DNA of 64,000 bases from Blastococcus sp. PRF04-17 (lineage in GTDB: Bacteria; Actinomycetota; Actinomycetes; Mycobacteriales; Geodermatophilaceae), in assembly GCF_023016265.1 (NCBI RefSeq), contig NZ_CP095412.1:2294001-2358000 (forward strand), given 5' to 3'. Of this stretch, positions 8,179 through 16,621 are shown one piece after another (within the stretch, counting starts at the first letter, position 1; the number at the start of each line of letters is the position of its first letter). The notes beneath the pieces were generated by a model. The model was given only the letters and a program-made list of their open reading frames with translations, had not been told where the DNA came from and made no database searches. The translations under genes and the position numbers were made by a program.

Positions 8179-9393
8179 TCAGCGGACCCCCAGCTCGGCG
8201 GCGACCGCGCGCGGCGTCAGCGGCTCGTCCAGCAGCCGCACGAACCGGTCCGCGACGGGTTGGTCGGCGGGCCGGTCGGCCAGCCATCGGGAGAGGAGGT
8301 CGTACCCCTCGACGTAGGTGGAGATGTAGGCCCGCCACAGCGGATGGGTGAGGAACCGGATCTGCTGGGCCGCGCGGTCGGCGCTGACCAGCGACCACCG
8401 CTGCAGGAAGGCGCTGACGTCGGCGGTGTCGGCGCCCCGGTCGTGCAGCAGGATGGCGGCGTCCTGGCGCACCCGGTTCAGCGGCGCGGCTGCGGCAGCG
8501 ACCTGCTCGGCCAGGTGCCCGTCGAAGCGCAGGCCGAGGTCGCCGACGATCTCCGCCGCCCACGGCCCCCACCCCTCCCCGATGGAGGCCTGCACCCCCA
8601 GGTCGGCCAATCCCTCGGCCATCAGGCACTCGGGGGTGTTGACGAGGAAGACGGTGTGCTCGGGTCGGCCGGCCCGCTCGACCAGGCCGCGCTCCTTGCG
8701 GCAGTGCTCGGTGTGGTGCCCCGGGTAGGCCTCGTGCGCGACGAGGTGCGGCAGGTGGCTGAGGCGGTGCGGCAGGTCGGCGTTGATCGCCACTCGCGAG
8801 CGGTAGTCGCCCTCGTAGTAGTTGAAGCCGGACCACGGCTGGTCGGTGACCACCTCGTAGGCGACGGTCTCGACCTCGGGCAGCCCGTACTCCTTGCGCA
8901 CGCGGTCGCGCAGCGCGCTGGAGAGCGCGTGCACCGCCGCCTCCAGGCGGGCCGGCGGGCACTCCTCCCGGCGACGGTGCTCGGCGTAGCGCTCGGCGAG
9001 CGACCCACCGCCGGGCAGCAGCCGCCCCAGTTCGGCGTGCGCGGCGGCGTACACCGACTCGTCGCCCAGTGCGACGTCCACCTGGAAGTAGGCGGCCACC
9101 TCGTCGACGAAGCCGACCGGCTCGCCGCTCATCGTCCGCGCCGTGCACTCCAGCCCGGTGAGCTGGCCGCGGAGGAAGTCCGCCCGGTCGGCCGGCAGTC
9201 CGGACGCGTCGAGCTCGGACAGCAGGTCGCGGGCCTGGTCGCGCAGGAGTTGCGGCGTGGGCGCCGGTTCGTCTCCCACCTCGGCCCGGATCCGTGGATC
9301 GCCGGTGTAGGCGTCGACGAAGCCGGACTCGAGCCGGTCGAAGCGCAGCCCCAGCCGCACGTACTCGAGGGGAAGATCCAGAGCTCGCGCCAT
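8179..9393 (-). CDS. DUF885 family protein (probable zinc peptidase)
   Basis: 404 residues. The hallmark LVAHEAYPGHHTEH is the HExxH-like metal site of the DUF885 family, and the downstream ECLMAEGLADLG supplies the likely third ligand region. Related proteins are predicted soluble metallopeptidases of unknown substrate. No signal peptide is seen, so it is probably cytoplasmic. Start ATG at 9393; the N-terminal MARALDLPLEYVRL fits a folded start. It shares its strand with the small membrane gene downstream and the prenyl synthase upstream. Confidence 0.85.
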   Translation of the reverse strand: MARALDLPLEYVRLGLRFDRLESGFVDAYTGDPRIRAEVGDEPAPTPQLLRDQARDLLSELDASGLPADRADFLRGQLTGLECTARTMSGEPVGFVDEVAAYFQVDVALGDESVYAAAHAELGRLLPGGGSLAERYAEHRRREECPPARLEAAVHALSSALRDRVRKEYGLPEVETVAYEVVTDQPWSGFNYYEGDYRSRVAINADLPHRLSHLPHLVAHEAYPGHHTEHCRKERGLVERAGRPEHTVFLVNTPECLMAEGLADLGVQASIGEGWGPWAAEIVGDLGLRFDGHLAEQVAAAAAPLNRVRQDAAILLHDRGADTADVSAFLQRWSLVSADRAAQQIRFLTHPLWRAYISTYVEGYDLLSRWLADRPADQPVADRFVRLLDEPLTPRAVAAELGVR

Positions 9394-9417
9394 GCCCGGC
9401 AGTTTCGCAGCCGAGGC

Positions 9418-10196
9418 TCAGGAGCCGAACCGGCGGTGCCGGGCGGCGTAGTCACGCAGCGCCCGCAGGAAGTCGACGCGGCGGAAGTCGGGCCAGTAGA
9501 CGTCGGTGAAGTGGAACTCGGCGTTGGCCGTCTGCCAGAGCAGGAAGCCCGAGAGGCGCTGCTCTCCGCTGGTGCGGATCACCAGGTCCGGGTCGGGCTG
9601 CCCGCGGGTGTAGAGGTGCTCGGCGATGTGCTCGGCCTCGAGCGCGTCGACGAGTTCCTCGAGCGTCCTCCCCTGCGCGGCGTGCTCGGCCAGCAGCGAG
9701 CGGACGGCGTCGGCGATCTCCCGCCGTCCCCCGTAGCCCACCGCCAGGTTCACCGTCGCCCCCGGACGATCGCGGGTGTCCTCCTCGGCCTGCTTGAGGA
9801 CGGCGGCCGTCTCCGGCGGCAGCACCTCCAGCGCTCCCATCGCCCGGAGCTGCCAGTGCCGACCGGGTCCGGCCAGCTCGCAGGCGACGTCCTCGATGAT
9901 GCGGAGCAGCGGCAGCAGTTCGGGCTCCGGCCGGGACAGGTTGTCGGTGGAGAGCAGGAAGATCGTGACGACCTCCACGCCGGCCTCGTCGCACCAGCCG
10001 AGGAAGTCGACGATCGTCGCCGCCCCCGGCGGTGCCCGTCGTTGACGTCCTCGAGGCCGCTGGCGCGGGCCCAGCGACGGTTGCCGTCGGCCAGCACACC
10101 CACGTGGCGGGGCAGCGCCGCGCCCTCGAGTGCACGGGCCAGCCGGCGTTCGTAGACCACCGTGAGCAGATCGCGGACCTTCTGGCGCGCCCCCAC
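9418..10196 (-). CDS. Short-chain Z-isoprenyl diphosphate synthase (Rv1086-like), one frameshift
   Basis: About 259 residues after restoring one base in the C5 run at 10023-10027. The upstream part (10196 to ~10025) carries HVGVLADGNRRWAR with the catalytic Asp. The downstream part carries FLLSTDNL, VAVGYGGRREI, DLVIRTSGEQRLSGFL and FRRVDFLRALRDY. These are the regions of cis-prenyltransferases. Close agreement with the short mycobacterial Z-farnesyl diphosphate synthase Rv1086, which also lies beside a hemolysin-III gene, favours the C15 enzyme that primes decaprenyl-phosphate synthesis over full UppS. GTG start at 10196. A structured repeat sits just upstream, in its probable leader. The frame break is probably a sequence error. 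Confidence 0.88.
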
Positions 10197-10212
10197 GCGG
10201 CCACAGTAGTTA

Positions 10213-10268
10213 AAGGACCCCGTCCTCCTCACCACTCGCAGGCTCGCGGCGAGCCTCGGGACGGGGCC
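10213..10268 (-). repeat. Dispersed structured repeat, copy 1 (prenyl synthase leader)
   Basis: Outer stem CCCCGTCC (10218-10225) pairs perfectly with GGACGGGG (10259-10266), with an inner GC-rich hairpin. On the minus strand the hairpin is followed by TCCTTT, as in the other copies (12637-12696, 35232-35303, 44230-44312). It lies 17 bases before the prenyl synthase start, between divergent genes. Confidence 0.75.
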
Positions 10269-10325
10269 GCGCACGTCACAAGCGGTCGACATGACGGCCT
10301 ACCTACGGGTTCGTAATCTCGGTCC

Positions 10326-11138
10326 ATGAGCGTCTCTCCTGACAACGAGCGCGTGCGGGTCGAGGCCGACGACGCCGAGCTCGAGGGCACGCGCAGCGAC
10401 GCGATGACCGCCGTCCTGGAGGAGGGCGACCGGCCCGATCACGTCTGGACGGCGGACGACTTCGCCGACGGCGACTGGGAGCACCCCGACACCCGCCCGC
10501 GGATGCGCGGCTGGCTGCACCTCTTCGCGTTCTTCGGCGCGATCGCCGCCGGAGCGGTGCTCATCCCGCTGGCCGCCGTGCTGGGGGCCCGCGCCGGCCT
10601 CTCGGTGGCGTTGTACTGCCTCACCATCTGCGGCTTGTTCGGCGTCAGCGCGCTCTACCACCGTCGCCGCTGGTCACCCCGGGGCTGGAAGATCATGAAG
10701 CGGCTCGACCACTCGATGATCTTCCTGTTCATCGCCGGCACGTACACGCCGTTCGCGCTGATGGCGGTCGACCAGCCCACGGGGTACTGGATCCTCGCCA
10801 TCGTCTGGATCGCCGCGGTGGGTGGGGTCGTGCTCAAGCTGAGCTGGCCGACCGCCCCGCGCTGGGTCGGTGTGCCGCTGTACATCGGCCTGGGATGGGT
10901 CGCGGTGTTCGTGCTCACCGACATCCTGCACATCGCCGGCGTCACCTCGATGGTGCTGCTCGCCGTCGGCGGGCTGCTCTACACGGTCGGTGGCGTCGCC
11001 TACGCGATCAGGAAGCCCAATCCGTGGCCCGGCACGTTCGGCTACCACGAGGTCTTCCACGCGATGACGATCGTGGCGGCGATCTGCCACTACATCGCCG
11101 TGTACTTCGCGATGTACAACTCGCCCTTCGTCGGCTGA
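10326..11138 (+). CDS. trhA: Hemolysin III / TrhA family membrane protein (PAQR superfamily)
   Basis: 270 residues: a ~65-residue acidic cytoplasmic N-terminus, then seven hydrophobic helices. Family signatures are SALYHRR, RLDHSMIFLFIAGTYTPF and the C-terminal GYHEVFHAM...CHY, whose conserved Ser, His and Asp residues form the metal site of PAQR proteins. TrhA-type proteins in other bacteria affect membrane lipid homeostasis; haemolytic activity is a historical label. It is divergent from the Z-prenyl synthase, an order also seen in mycobacteria (Rv1085c-Rv1086). Confidence 0.92.
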   Translation: MSVSPDNERVRVEADDAELEGTRSDAMTAVLEEGDRPDHVWTADDFADGDWEHPDTRPRMRGWLHLFAFFGAIAAGAVLIPLAAVLGARAGLSVALYCLTICGLFGVSALYHRRRWSPRGWKIMKRLDHSMIFLFIAGTYTPFALMAVDQPTGYWILAIVWIAAVGGVVLKLSWPTAPRWVGVPLYIGLGWVAVFVLTDILHIAGVTSMVLLAVGGLLYTVGGVAYAIRKPNPWPGTFGYHEVFHAMTIVAAICHYIAVYFAMYNSPFVG

Positions 11139-11142
11139 GGGA

Positions 11143-12396
11143 TCAGGCAGCGGCGAACGGCGGGCGGTCGTCGAGGCGGAGGGAGTTCCGCCCTGCCCAC
11201 CGCCAGAGCCGGGCGACGACGTCCCGGTCCTCCTCGGTGACGAGGTTGCCCATCACCCGCAGCGCGACGGTCATCAGCGCGCGGGACCGCATGCCCACCG
11301 GCCCGGCGGCGGGCAGCAGGCGCGGCACCGTCAGCAGACCGGCCAGCCGGCGGGCGATGGAGAACGCCTCGCCGTAGTGCCGCTGCAGCGTGGCCGGCCA
11401 GACCGGCGCCCAGTCGTCCTCGGCGAGGAGGTCGACGACGTTGCGACCGGTCTCGAGTCCGTAGTCGATGCCCTCTCCGTTGAGTGGGTTGACGCAGCCG
11501 GCCGCGTCGCCGATGAGCGCCCAGTTCCGTCCCGCCACCCCGGAGACGGCGCCGCCCATCGGCAGCAACGCGGAGGCGACCTCGCGGACCGGCCCGTCGA
11601 GCTGCCACTCCTCCCGCCGCGACTCGGCGTAGTACTCGAGCAGGGATTTCAGCTGCACGCCGGCCGGCCGGCGGGCGGTCGCCAGGGTCCCCACGCCCAG
11701 GTTCACCTCGCCCGCTGCGGCGCCCAGGGGGAACACCCAGCCGTAGCCCGACAGCAGCTCGCCCTCGGTACCGCGCAGCTCCAGATGGGAGGAGATCCAC
11801 TCGTCGTCGCTGCGACCCGAGCGGACGTAGCTACGGGCGGCGACGCCGTACGCGGTGTCACGGTGCCACGTCCGCCCGAGCACCCGGCCCAGCGGTGACC
11901 GCACGCCGTCCGCGACGACCAGCCGCCGGCATGCGACGGTGACGTGGCGGTCGTCGAGCTCGAACACGACGGCCCGGACGCGGTCGCCGTCCCACTCGAC
12001 GTCGACCGCGCGGGCCCCGTCGAAGGCGGTGACCCCGGACTCGAGCGCCACCTGCCGGATGCGGGCGTCGAGTTCGGTGCGCGGCACCGCGCTGCCGTGA
12101 TCGGGGAACGCCCCGCCCGGCCAGGGCAGCTCCCACTGCTGGCCGAACCCGGCCGCGCGCAGACCGCGGTTGCGGGCGTGCCCGCGCACCCAGTTCCCGA
12201 GCCCCAGGAGGTCGAGCTCGGCGACGGCACGGGGGGTGAGCCCGTCCCCGCACGTCTTGTCCCGGGGGAAGACGGCTGCGTCGGCCAGCACGACGTCGTG
12301 CCCGGCGCGCGCCATCCACGCCCCAGCCGCCGAACCGGCGGGCCCGGCTCCGACCACCAGGACATCGGTCGCGACGGGGACGGCGGCGGGAGGCAC
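11143..12396 (-). CDS. Geranylgeranyl reductase family flavoprotein (MenJ-like)
   Basis: 417 residues. Starts with an FAD-binding Rossmann motif (VLVVGAGPAGSAAG, residues ~13-26), then the DKTCGDGLTPRAV segment typical of geranylgeranyl reductases, and the second FAD motif ALIGDAAGCVNPLNGEGI. Family members saturate prenyl chains; in mycobacteria MenJ reduces one isoprene unit of menaquinone. No menaquinone genes are adjacent, so the substrate (quinone, carotenoid or lipid) is open. Start is the GTG at 12396, which keeps the N-terminal extension short. Confidence 0.85.
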   Translation of the reverse strand: MPPAAVPVATDVLVVGAGPAGSAAGAWMARAGHDVVLADAAVFPRDKTCGDGLTPRAVAELDLLGLGNWVRGHARNRGLRAAGFGQQWELPWPGGAFPDHGSAVPRTELDARIRQVALESGVTAFDGARAVDVEWDGDRVRAVVFELDDRHVTVACRRLVVADGVRSPLGRVLGRTWHRDTAYGVAARSYVRSGRSDDEWISSHLELRGTEGELLSGYGWVFPLGAAAGEVNLGVGTLATARRPAGVQLKSLLEYYAESRREEWQLDGPVREVASALLPMGGAVSGVAGRNWALIGDAAGCVNPLNGEGIDYGLETGRNVVDLLAEDDWAPVWPATLQRHYGEAFSIARRLAGLLTVPRLLPAAGPVGMRSRALMTVALRVMGNLVTEEDRDVVARLWRWAGRNSLRLDDRPPFAAA

Positions 12397-12414
12397 GCAG
12401 CCGAGTGTCCCAGG

Positions 12415-12865
12415 TCAGCGCACCGCCTCAGCCGAACAGGGGAACGCGGCCGCGGAGGCGCCCAGCTCGGCGCGGTCCTCCGCCGTGAGCGGTTCCCGGC
12501 CGGTGCTGCGGCGGGCGGCGGTCACGTCGTCCCAGCGCGCGGGCAGCGGGCTCCCGTTCAGGTCCTCGAGGACCCGCCGGACCTGGGCCAGCGGCCGCCG
12601 CGGCCGGACCGGGCCGATCCGGGTGCCCGACAAGAGAAAGGACCCTCCTGCCCCTCACGCCTCGCAGGCTCGAGGCGGGACCCTCGGCCGGGGTGGTGAG
12701 CGCGACCGGAGCGCGACGCGCGTCGCTCAGCATGTGGAAGCCCAGGTCGATCGGCGTCCACCCGGCGCAGCCGGTCGGCTGCCACCCCTCGTCGGTGGTC
12801 AGCTCGCCCAGCACGGCGGCGACGTCGGCGTACGCGGTGCGCAGCAGGTCCAGCGGTTCGGCCAC
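12415..12865 (-). pseudogene. DinB/MDMPI-type protein, internally deleted around a structured repeat
   Basis: The N-terminal ~60 residues (LLRTAYADVAAVL, then CAGWTPIDLGFHMLSDARRA) match the mycothiol-dependent maleylpyruvate isomerase N-domain. A matching family C-terminus (LAQVRRVLEDLNGSPLPARW, then TGREPLTAEDRAELG) is present in another frame, 12633-12415. Between them lies the structured repeat at 12637-12696 instead of the ~100 residues expected. The frame change is the opposite of that in the single-base errors elsewhere, so this looks like a real deletion or replacement rather than a sequencing slip. The open frame through the repeat gives a 145-aa product with a nonsense tail. Confidence 0.65.
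12637..12696 (-). repeat. Dispersed structured repeat, copy 2 (inside MDMPI remnant)
   Basis: Inner stem CGCCTCG (12658-12664) pairs perfectly with CGAGGCG (12671-12677) around the loop CAGGCT. Flanks share AAAGGACCC and a GGGG-rich end with the other copies, but the outer stem is degenerate here. It sits exactly where the MDMPI reading frame is lost. Confidence 0.7.
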
Positions 12866-12883
12866 CCGATCGGGGCGGCAGGG

Positions 12884-13492
12884 TCAGCCGACGTTCGGGC
12901 CGCGCCCGCGCACCTCCTCGACCGACTCCATGGCACGGCGCAGCTCCGCCAGCCAGTCCTCGGCGTGCCGGCCGACCAGCCGCACCGCCCACGCCAGGGC
13001 CTCCGACCGCGACCGGGCGACGCCCGCGTCGACCAGGGTGTCGAGGACCAGGCGCTCGGCCTGGCGCAGCCGGGTCATCACCGGCGTCGAGAGGTTGGTG
13101 AAGATCTCGCGCTCCTCGCCGCACGCCGCGCCCCAGGCCACCGCGCGGCCGTAGCGCTCCTGGGCGGCGTCGGCGATGGCCATGCGCTGCTGGCGGGTCT
13201 CCTCCCGGAAGCGGGCGATGCGGCCGGCCCGCGCGGCCGCCGCGTCACCGTCGCCGGCCGACGGCTCGGCCAGCGTGCCCACCACCGTGATCTCTTCCCG
13301 ATCGATGGTCAGCTCGACCGGGCCGGTGAACCAGTCGTCGGGCAGCCGGCCGGCGAACCAGCCCGCCACCTCCGCGCGCTCGACCGGCGGCGGCGCCTCG
13401 GGACCGCGCCCCCGGCCACCCCTGCCGCGTCGTCCGAAGCCTGGTCCGAACGCGCCGCCGAACGGTGCGTCCGCGAATCGATGTCCATGCAT
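12884..13492 (-). CDS. Conserved hypothetical protein, Gly/Arg-rich N-terminus
   Basis: 202 residues. Residues 1-32 are Gly/Arg/Phe-rich (FGRRGRGGRGRG), resembling nucleic-acid-binding tails. A compact region follows (VELTIDREEITVVG), then a helical C-terminus with LVDAGVARSRSEALAWAVRLVG and DWLAELRRAMESV. I do not recognise a named family; an RNA- or DNA-associated role is only a guess from composition. The ATG at 13492 is preceded by two tandem TGATTACA units, likely a regulatory site, so expression may be tightly controlled. Confidence 0.75.
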   Translation of the reverse strand: MHGHRFADAPFGGAFGPGFGRRGRGGRGRGPEAPPPVERAEVAGWFAGRLPDDWFTGPVELTIDREEITVVGTLAEPSAGDGDAAAARAGRIARFREETRQQRMAIADAAQERYGRAVAWGAACGEEREIFTNLSTPVMTRLRQAERLVLDTLVDAGVARSRSEALAWAVRLVGRHAEDWLAELRRAMESVEEVRGRGPNVG

Positions 13493-13798
13493 GACGCCCT
13501 CCCGATCCGGAATTGATTACATGATTACACGGTAGGCCATCGTGCCTCCTGCGGAAAGCCGGCAGTCAGTCGGGCGGGTCACCGCCTGTTCGCGGCGGCT
13601 CGATGCAGTGACTGCAATCTCCCGGGGGAAGGTCATCACCCGCGTCGCCCTCATTCGGCCGCCGGGAGGTTCGGGCGGGACCAGACGTCAACGGATCGTC
13701 ACGCGGGGGCTCCGCCTCGTTGAGATCTCGTGACGGGTCGATGGACACGCCGGGCGCGGCCTTCCCCGGTCCACGGCGCTCGACGCAGCCTCGTCGCC
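13493..13798. other. Intergenic stretch without a supported gene
   Basis: About 300 bases between the 202-aa protein (minus) and the zinc-ribbon protein (plus). Apart from the tandem TGATTACA units near the left end I see no convincing ORF or hairpin. Short open frames here lack family features. Confidence 0.5.
13514..13529 (-). promoter_or_regulatory. Operator-like tandem repeat TGATTACA x2
   Basis: Two perfect adjacent 8-bp units at 13514-13521 and 13522-13529, about 22 bases upstream of the ATG at 13492. They are a rare AT-rich island here. The place fits a repressor site or an overlapping -10 region for the 202-aa protein. Confidence 0.5.
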
Positions 13799-14047
13799 AT
13801 GGAAGCGGTCTGGATCGAGTCCCTGCACAACCTGCACTGCCCGCACTGCGACAGCCGGCTCCTGCAACGAGCGGGGCGTCATTTCCACAGCGCGCTGGGG
13901 GCGCAGGTCTACGTCGGCGACGTCGACTCACTCGCGTGCCCGGACGGCCACCGACTGCCCGGCCGGGACCAGCTGTACGACTACCGGGCGCAGCAGGGCC
14001 ACGCGGCCGTGGCTCCGGTGTCAGAGGTCGGTCCGCTCCCGGACTGA
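13799..14047 (+). CDS. Small zinc-ribbon-like protein
   Basis: 82 residues from the ATG at 13799. Contains CPHCDSRLL and later ACPDGHRLPG, i.e. CxxC and CxxGH ligands that suggest one zinc site. An in-frame upstream ATG at 13730 would add 23 Arg/Pro-rich residues and is less likely. The gene ends tail-to-tail with the STAS gene, overlapping by 27 bases. Role unknown. Confidence 0.6.
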   Translation: MEAVWIESLHNLHCPHCDSRLLQRAGRHFHSALGAQVYVGDVDSLACPDGHRLPGRDQLYDYRAQQGHAAVAPVSEVGPLPD

Positions 14048-14395
14048 CCTGCCGCGCGCCGCGGCGGCATCGCCACGCTGCACCTGCAGCACCCGCCACA
14101 GGCCGGTCCGGCGGAGCATCTCGCGCGTCCGCCGATCGGCACCCCGCAGGACGACGCCGCCCCCGCGGGCGCGGCAGACCCGGTGCGCCCAGAGGAAGCT
14201 CGCCAGCGCGGGACTTCCGAGCGAGTGCACCCGGCTGAGGTCGACCACGATCCGGCGGGCACCCGCGAGCAGCGCGTCGTGCAGCACCCAGCGGGCATCG
14301 GCCAGCCCGTCGGAGAGGAGGTCTTCGTCGAGCGGGACGACGACCTCGTCCCCAGCGGCACCCGAGGTCTCCGCGCCGGCGGCGAATCGGCTCAT
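14021..14395 (-). CDS. STAS-domain protein (anti-sigma factor antagonist-like)
   Basis: 124 residues. The segment VVDLSRVHSLGSPALASFLW fits the STAS phosphorylation loop, with Ser residues in the usual place after DLS. Further features are ARGGGVVLRGADRRTREMLRRTGL, the end of the fold. STAS proteins release sigma factors from anti-sigma kinases in partner-switching systems. It is divergent from the response regulator gene, and a second STAS gene lies at the other end of the cluster. No anti-sigma kinase is seen nearby. Confidence 0.8.
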   Translation of the reverse strand: MSRFAAGAETSGAAGDEVVVPLDEDLLSDGLADARWVLHDALLAGARRIVVDLSRVHSLGSPALASFLWAHRVCRARGGGVVLRGADRRTREMLRRTGLWRVLQVQRGDAAAARGRSVRERTDL

Positions 14396-14528
14396 GGGGC
14401 GACCTCCCGGGGTCCGGCGCGTGCTGAGTGCTCTCCGACAGCCTGACCGGACGACGTTGCGATCCCCCGTCCGAGAGCTTTGCGATTGCGTGACGGTCCC
14501 GCGCCGGGGGCGTCACTGACGCCGCCCG

Positions 14529-15257
14529 GTGGCACCATGGACCGACGTGGCGCCGCGTCTGCTCGTCGTCGAGGACGACGACCACATCCGCACGGCGCTG
14601 CGATGGGCCCTGGAGGACGAGGGGTACGCCGTCGACGAGGCGGTCAGCGGCGAGGAAGCCTGCTCGCTGGTGGACGCGTCTCCGCCCGACGTCATGGTGC
14701 TGGACCTGATGCTGGGCCGGATGGACGGTTACGCCGTGGTCCGGCACGTCCGGCGCACGCTCGACCTGCCGATCATCGTGGTCAGCGCCCGCGCCGACAC
14801 GCACGACATCGTCGCGGCACTGGAGGCAGGGGCCGACGACTACGTGACCAAGCCGTTCCAGGTGAAGGAGATCACCGCCCGGCTCCGGGCTCTCCGGCGT
14901 CGTGCCGGAGGGAGCACGCCGTCGAGCGCGGCCGGCCCGCAGGAGGAGGTGCTGGACCGGCATCCGGCCGCACCGCTGGTGCTCCGCGAGGCCAGCGGCA
15001 CCGTGCACCGAGGCGACGAGCAACTGCCGCTGACCGTGACGGAGTTCCGGCTGCTCTGCGAGCTGGCTGCCGTCCCGGGGCGCGTCCTCAGCCGTCAGGA
15101 CCTGCTCGAGCGCGTGTGGCAGCACGGCTTCTTCGGCGACGAACGGCTCGTGGACGTGCACATCCGCCGCCTGCGCACCAAGGTCGAGCTGGATCCGAGC
15201 GCCCCGCGGCTGGTCGTGACGGTCCGCGGGCTGGGTTACCGGCTGGACCGGCAGTGA
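14529..15257 (+). CDS. OmpR/PhoB-type response regulator
   Basis: 242 residues from GTG 14529; a GTG at 14547 is an alternative that would put the first beta strand nearer the start. The receiver domain has the acidic pair (VVEDDD), the phospho-acceptor in VMVLDLMLG (Asp59 from this start), a VVSARAD switch and the Lys of VTKPF. The winged-helix effector has LPLTVTEFRLLCELA and VDVHIRRLRTKVE...VRGLGYRL. The stop overlaps the kinase GTG, so the two are coupled. Together with the following GerMN lipoprotein the order mirrors mtrA-mtrB-lpqB. Confidence 0.95.
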   Translation: MAPWTDVAPRLLVVEDDDHIRTALRWALEDEGYAVDEAVSGEEACSLVDASPPDVMVLDLMLGRMDGYAVVRHVRRTLDLPIIVVSARADTHDIVAALEAGADDYVTKPFQVKEITARLRALRRRAGGSTPSSAAGPQEEVLDRHPAAPLVLREASGTVHRGDEQLPLTVTEFRLLCELAAVPGRVLSRQDLLERVWQHGFFGDERLVDVHIRRLRTKVELDPSAPRLVVTVRGLGYRLDRQ

Positions 15258-16621
15258 GGCTGGCGCCGGGGCCTCGCGGCCTGCGCGCGCGGATCGTCGT
15301 CGCCTTCGGCGCGGCGACCCTCCTGGTCTCCGCGGTGGTGGTCGTCACGACGTTCCTGCTGGCCCGCGGCTACCTCCTCGAACAGCGCGAGAGCTCGGCC
15401 ACTCGGACGGCGTTCAGCGACGCCGAGCTCCTGCGCAGCCGCCTGTCCACCGCAGGCACCGGGGTGGGGGACGCGCTGTCGGCGATCTCGAGCGGCCGGG
15501 CCGACGTCGTCGTCCGCAGCGGTGAGTCCTGGTACTCCTCCAGCCTGGACGTCGGAGCGCGGGACGTACCCGAGTCGCTGCGGGAGCTCGTGGAAGCCGG
15601 GTCGGCGGGGCGCGAACGCGTCAGCTCCGCCCAGGGCCCCCGACTGGTGATCGGGTTGCCGGTGGCCGGTGCGGATCTGGACTTCTACAAGGTCGCACCG
15701 CTCGGCGAACTGCAGTCGGTTCTCCGCACGCTGGCCGCCGTCCTGGGCGCGGCCGCGCTGGCCGCGACCGTCGCAGGCGCCCTGTTCGGTGTCTGGGCCA
15801 GCAGGCGGGTCGTCCAGCCGCTGGAGCAGGTGGCGGGCGCGGCCGCGAGGATCGCCGCGGGCGAGCTGACGACCCGGCTCGAGCCGACCGACGACCCGGA
15901 TCTCGTCGGCATCGTCAGCAGCTTCAACACGATGGTCGACGCCCTGTCCATGCGCATCGAGCGCGACGCGCGTTTCGTCGGCGACGTCAGCCACGAGCTG
16001 CGCAGCCCCCTGACCAGCCTCGTCACCAGCGTCGAGGTGTTGAGCGCCCGGCGGGACGAGCTCAGCCCGCGGTCGCAGCAGGCACTCGGCCTGGTGGAGG
16101 AGCAGCTCAGCCGCTTCCGCGTGACGCTCGACGACCTCCTCGAGCTGGCCCGGCTCGACGACGACCCCACCGGCGAGGACAACCGCGTCGCCCTCGGCGC
16201 GCTGGTGCGCGAGGTGCTCGCCGCCAGCGGCCGCCCCGCTGGTCTGCTCACGGCGGACGACGACGGCATGACCGTCGTCCGGGGTGACAAGCAACGCCTG
16301 GAACGAGCGGTGCGCAACCTGCTCGACAACGCCGATCGGCATGCCGGCGGCGCGTGCTGCGTCGGGGTGCACCGTCGCGACGGATCCGTCGTCCTCACCG
16401 TGGACGACGCCGGCCCCGGCATCCCCCGCGAGGACCGCGAGCGGATCTTCGAGCGCTTCGTGCGCGGCCCCAGAGCGGCCCGGGGCTCCCTGCCCGGTGC
16501 CGGACTCGGCCTCGCGATCGTCGCGGAGACGGCCACCCGGCACGGGGGCGCCGCGTGGTGTTCGAGCAGCCCCTGCGGCGGCGCCCGCCTGAACCTGTCC
16601 CTGCCCGCGGAGGAGTCATGA
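15254..16621 (+). CDS. Sensor histidine kinase with HAMP domain
   Basis: 455 residues. TM1 ~13-36, an extracytoplasmic sensor of ~115 residues, TM2 ~158-182, HAMP ~183-235, then the H-box DVSHELRSPLTSL with phospho-acceptor His247. The ATP-binding domain shows N-box NLLDNADRH, G1 DDAGPGIP and G2 GAGLGLAIV. It should phosphorylate the response regulator encoded just upstream (4-base overlap). Its stop overlaps the ATG of the lipoprotein gene. Ligand unknown. Confidence 0.95.
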   Translation: MRLAPGPRGLRARIVVAFGAATLLVSAVVVVTTFLLARGYLLEQRESSATRTAFSDAELLRSRLSTAGTGVGDALSAISSGRADVVVRSGESWYSSSLDVGARDVPESLRELVEAGSAGRERVSSAQGPRLVIGLPVAGADLDFYKVAPLGELQSVLRTLAAVLGAAALAATVAGALFGVWASRRVVQPLEQVAGAAARIAAGELTTRLEPTDDPDLVGIVSSFNTMVDALSMRIERDARFVGDVSHELRSPLTSLVTSVEVLSARRDELSPRSQQALGLVEEQLSRFRVTLDDLLELARLDDDPTGEDNRVALGALVREVLAASGRPAGLLTADDDGMTVVRGDKQRLERAVRNLLDNADRHAGGACCVGVHRRDGSVVLTVDDAGPGIPREDRERIFERFVRGPRAARGSLPGAGLGLAIVAETATRHGGAAWCSSSPCGGARLNLSLPAEES

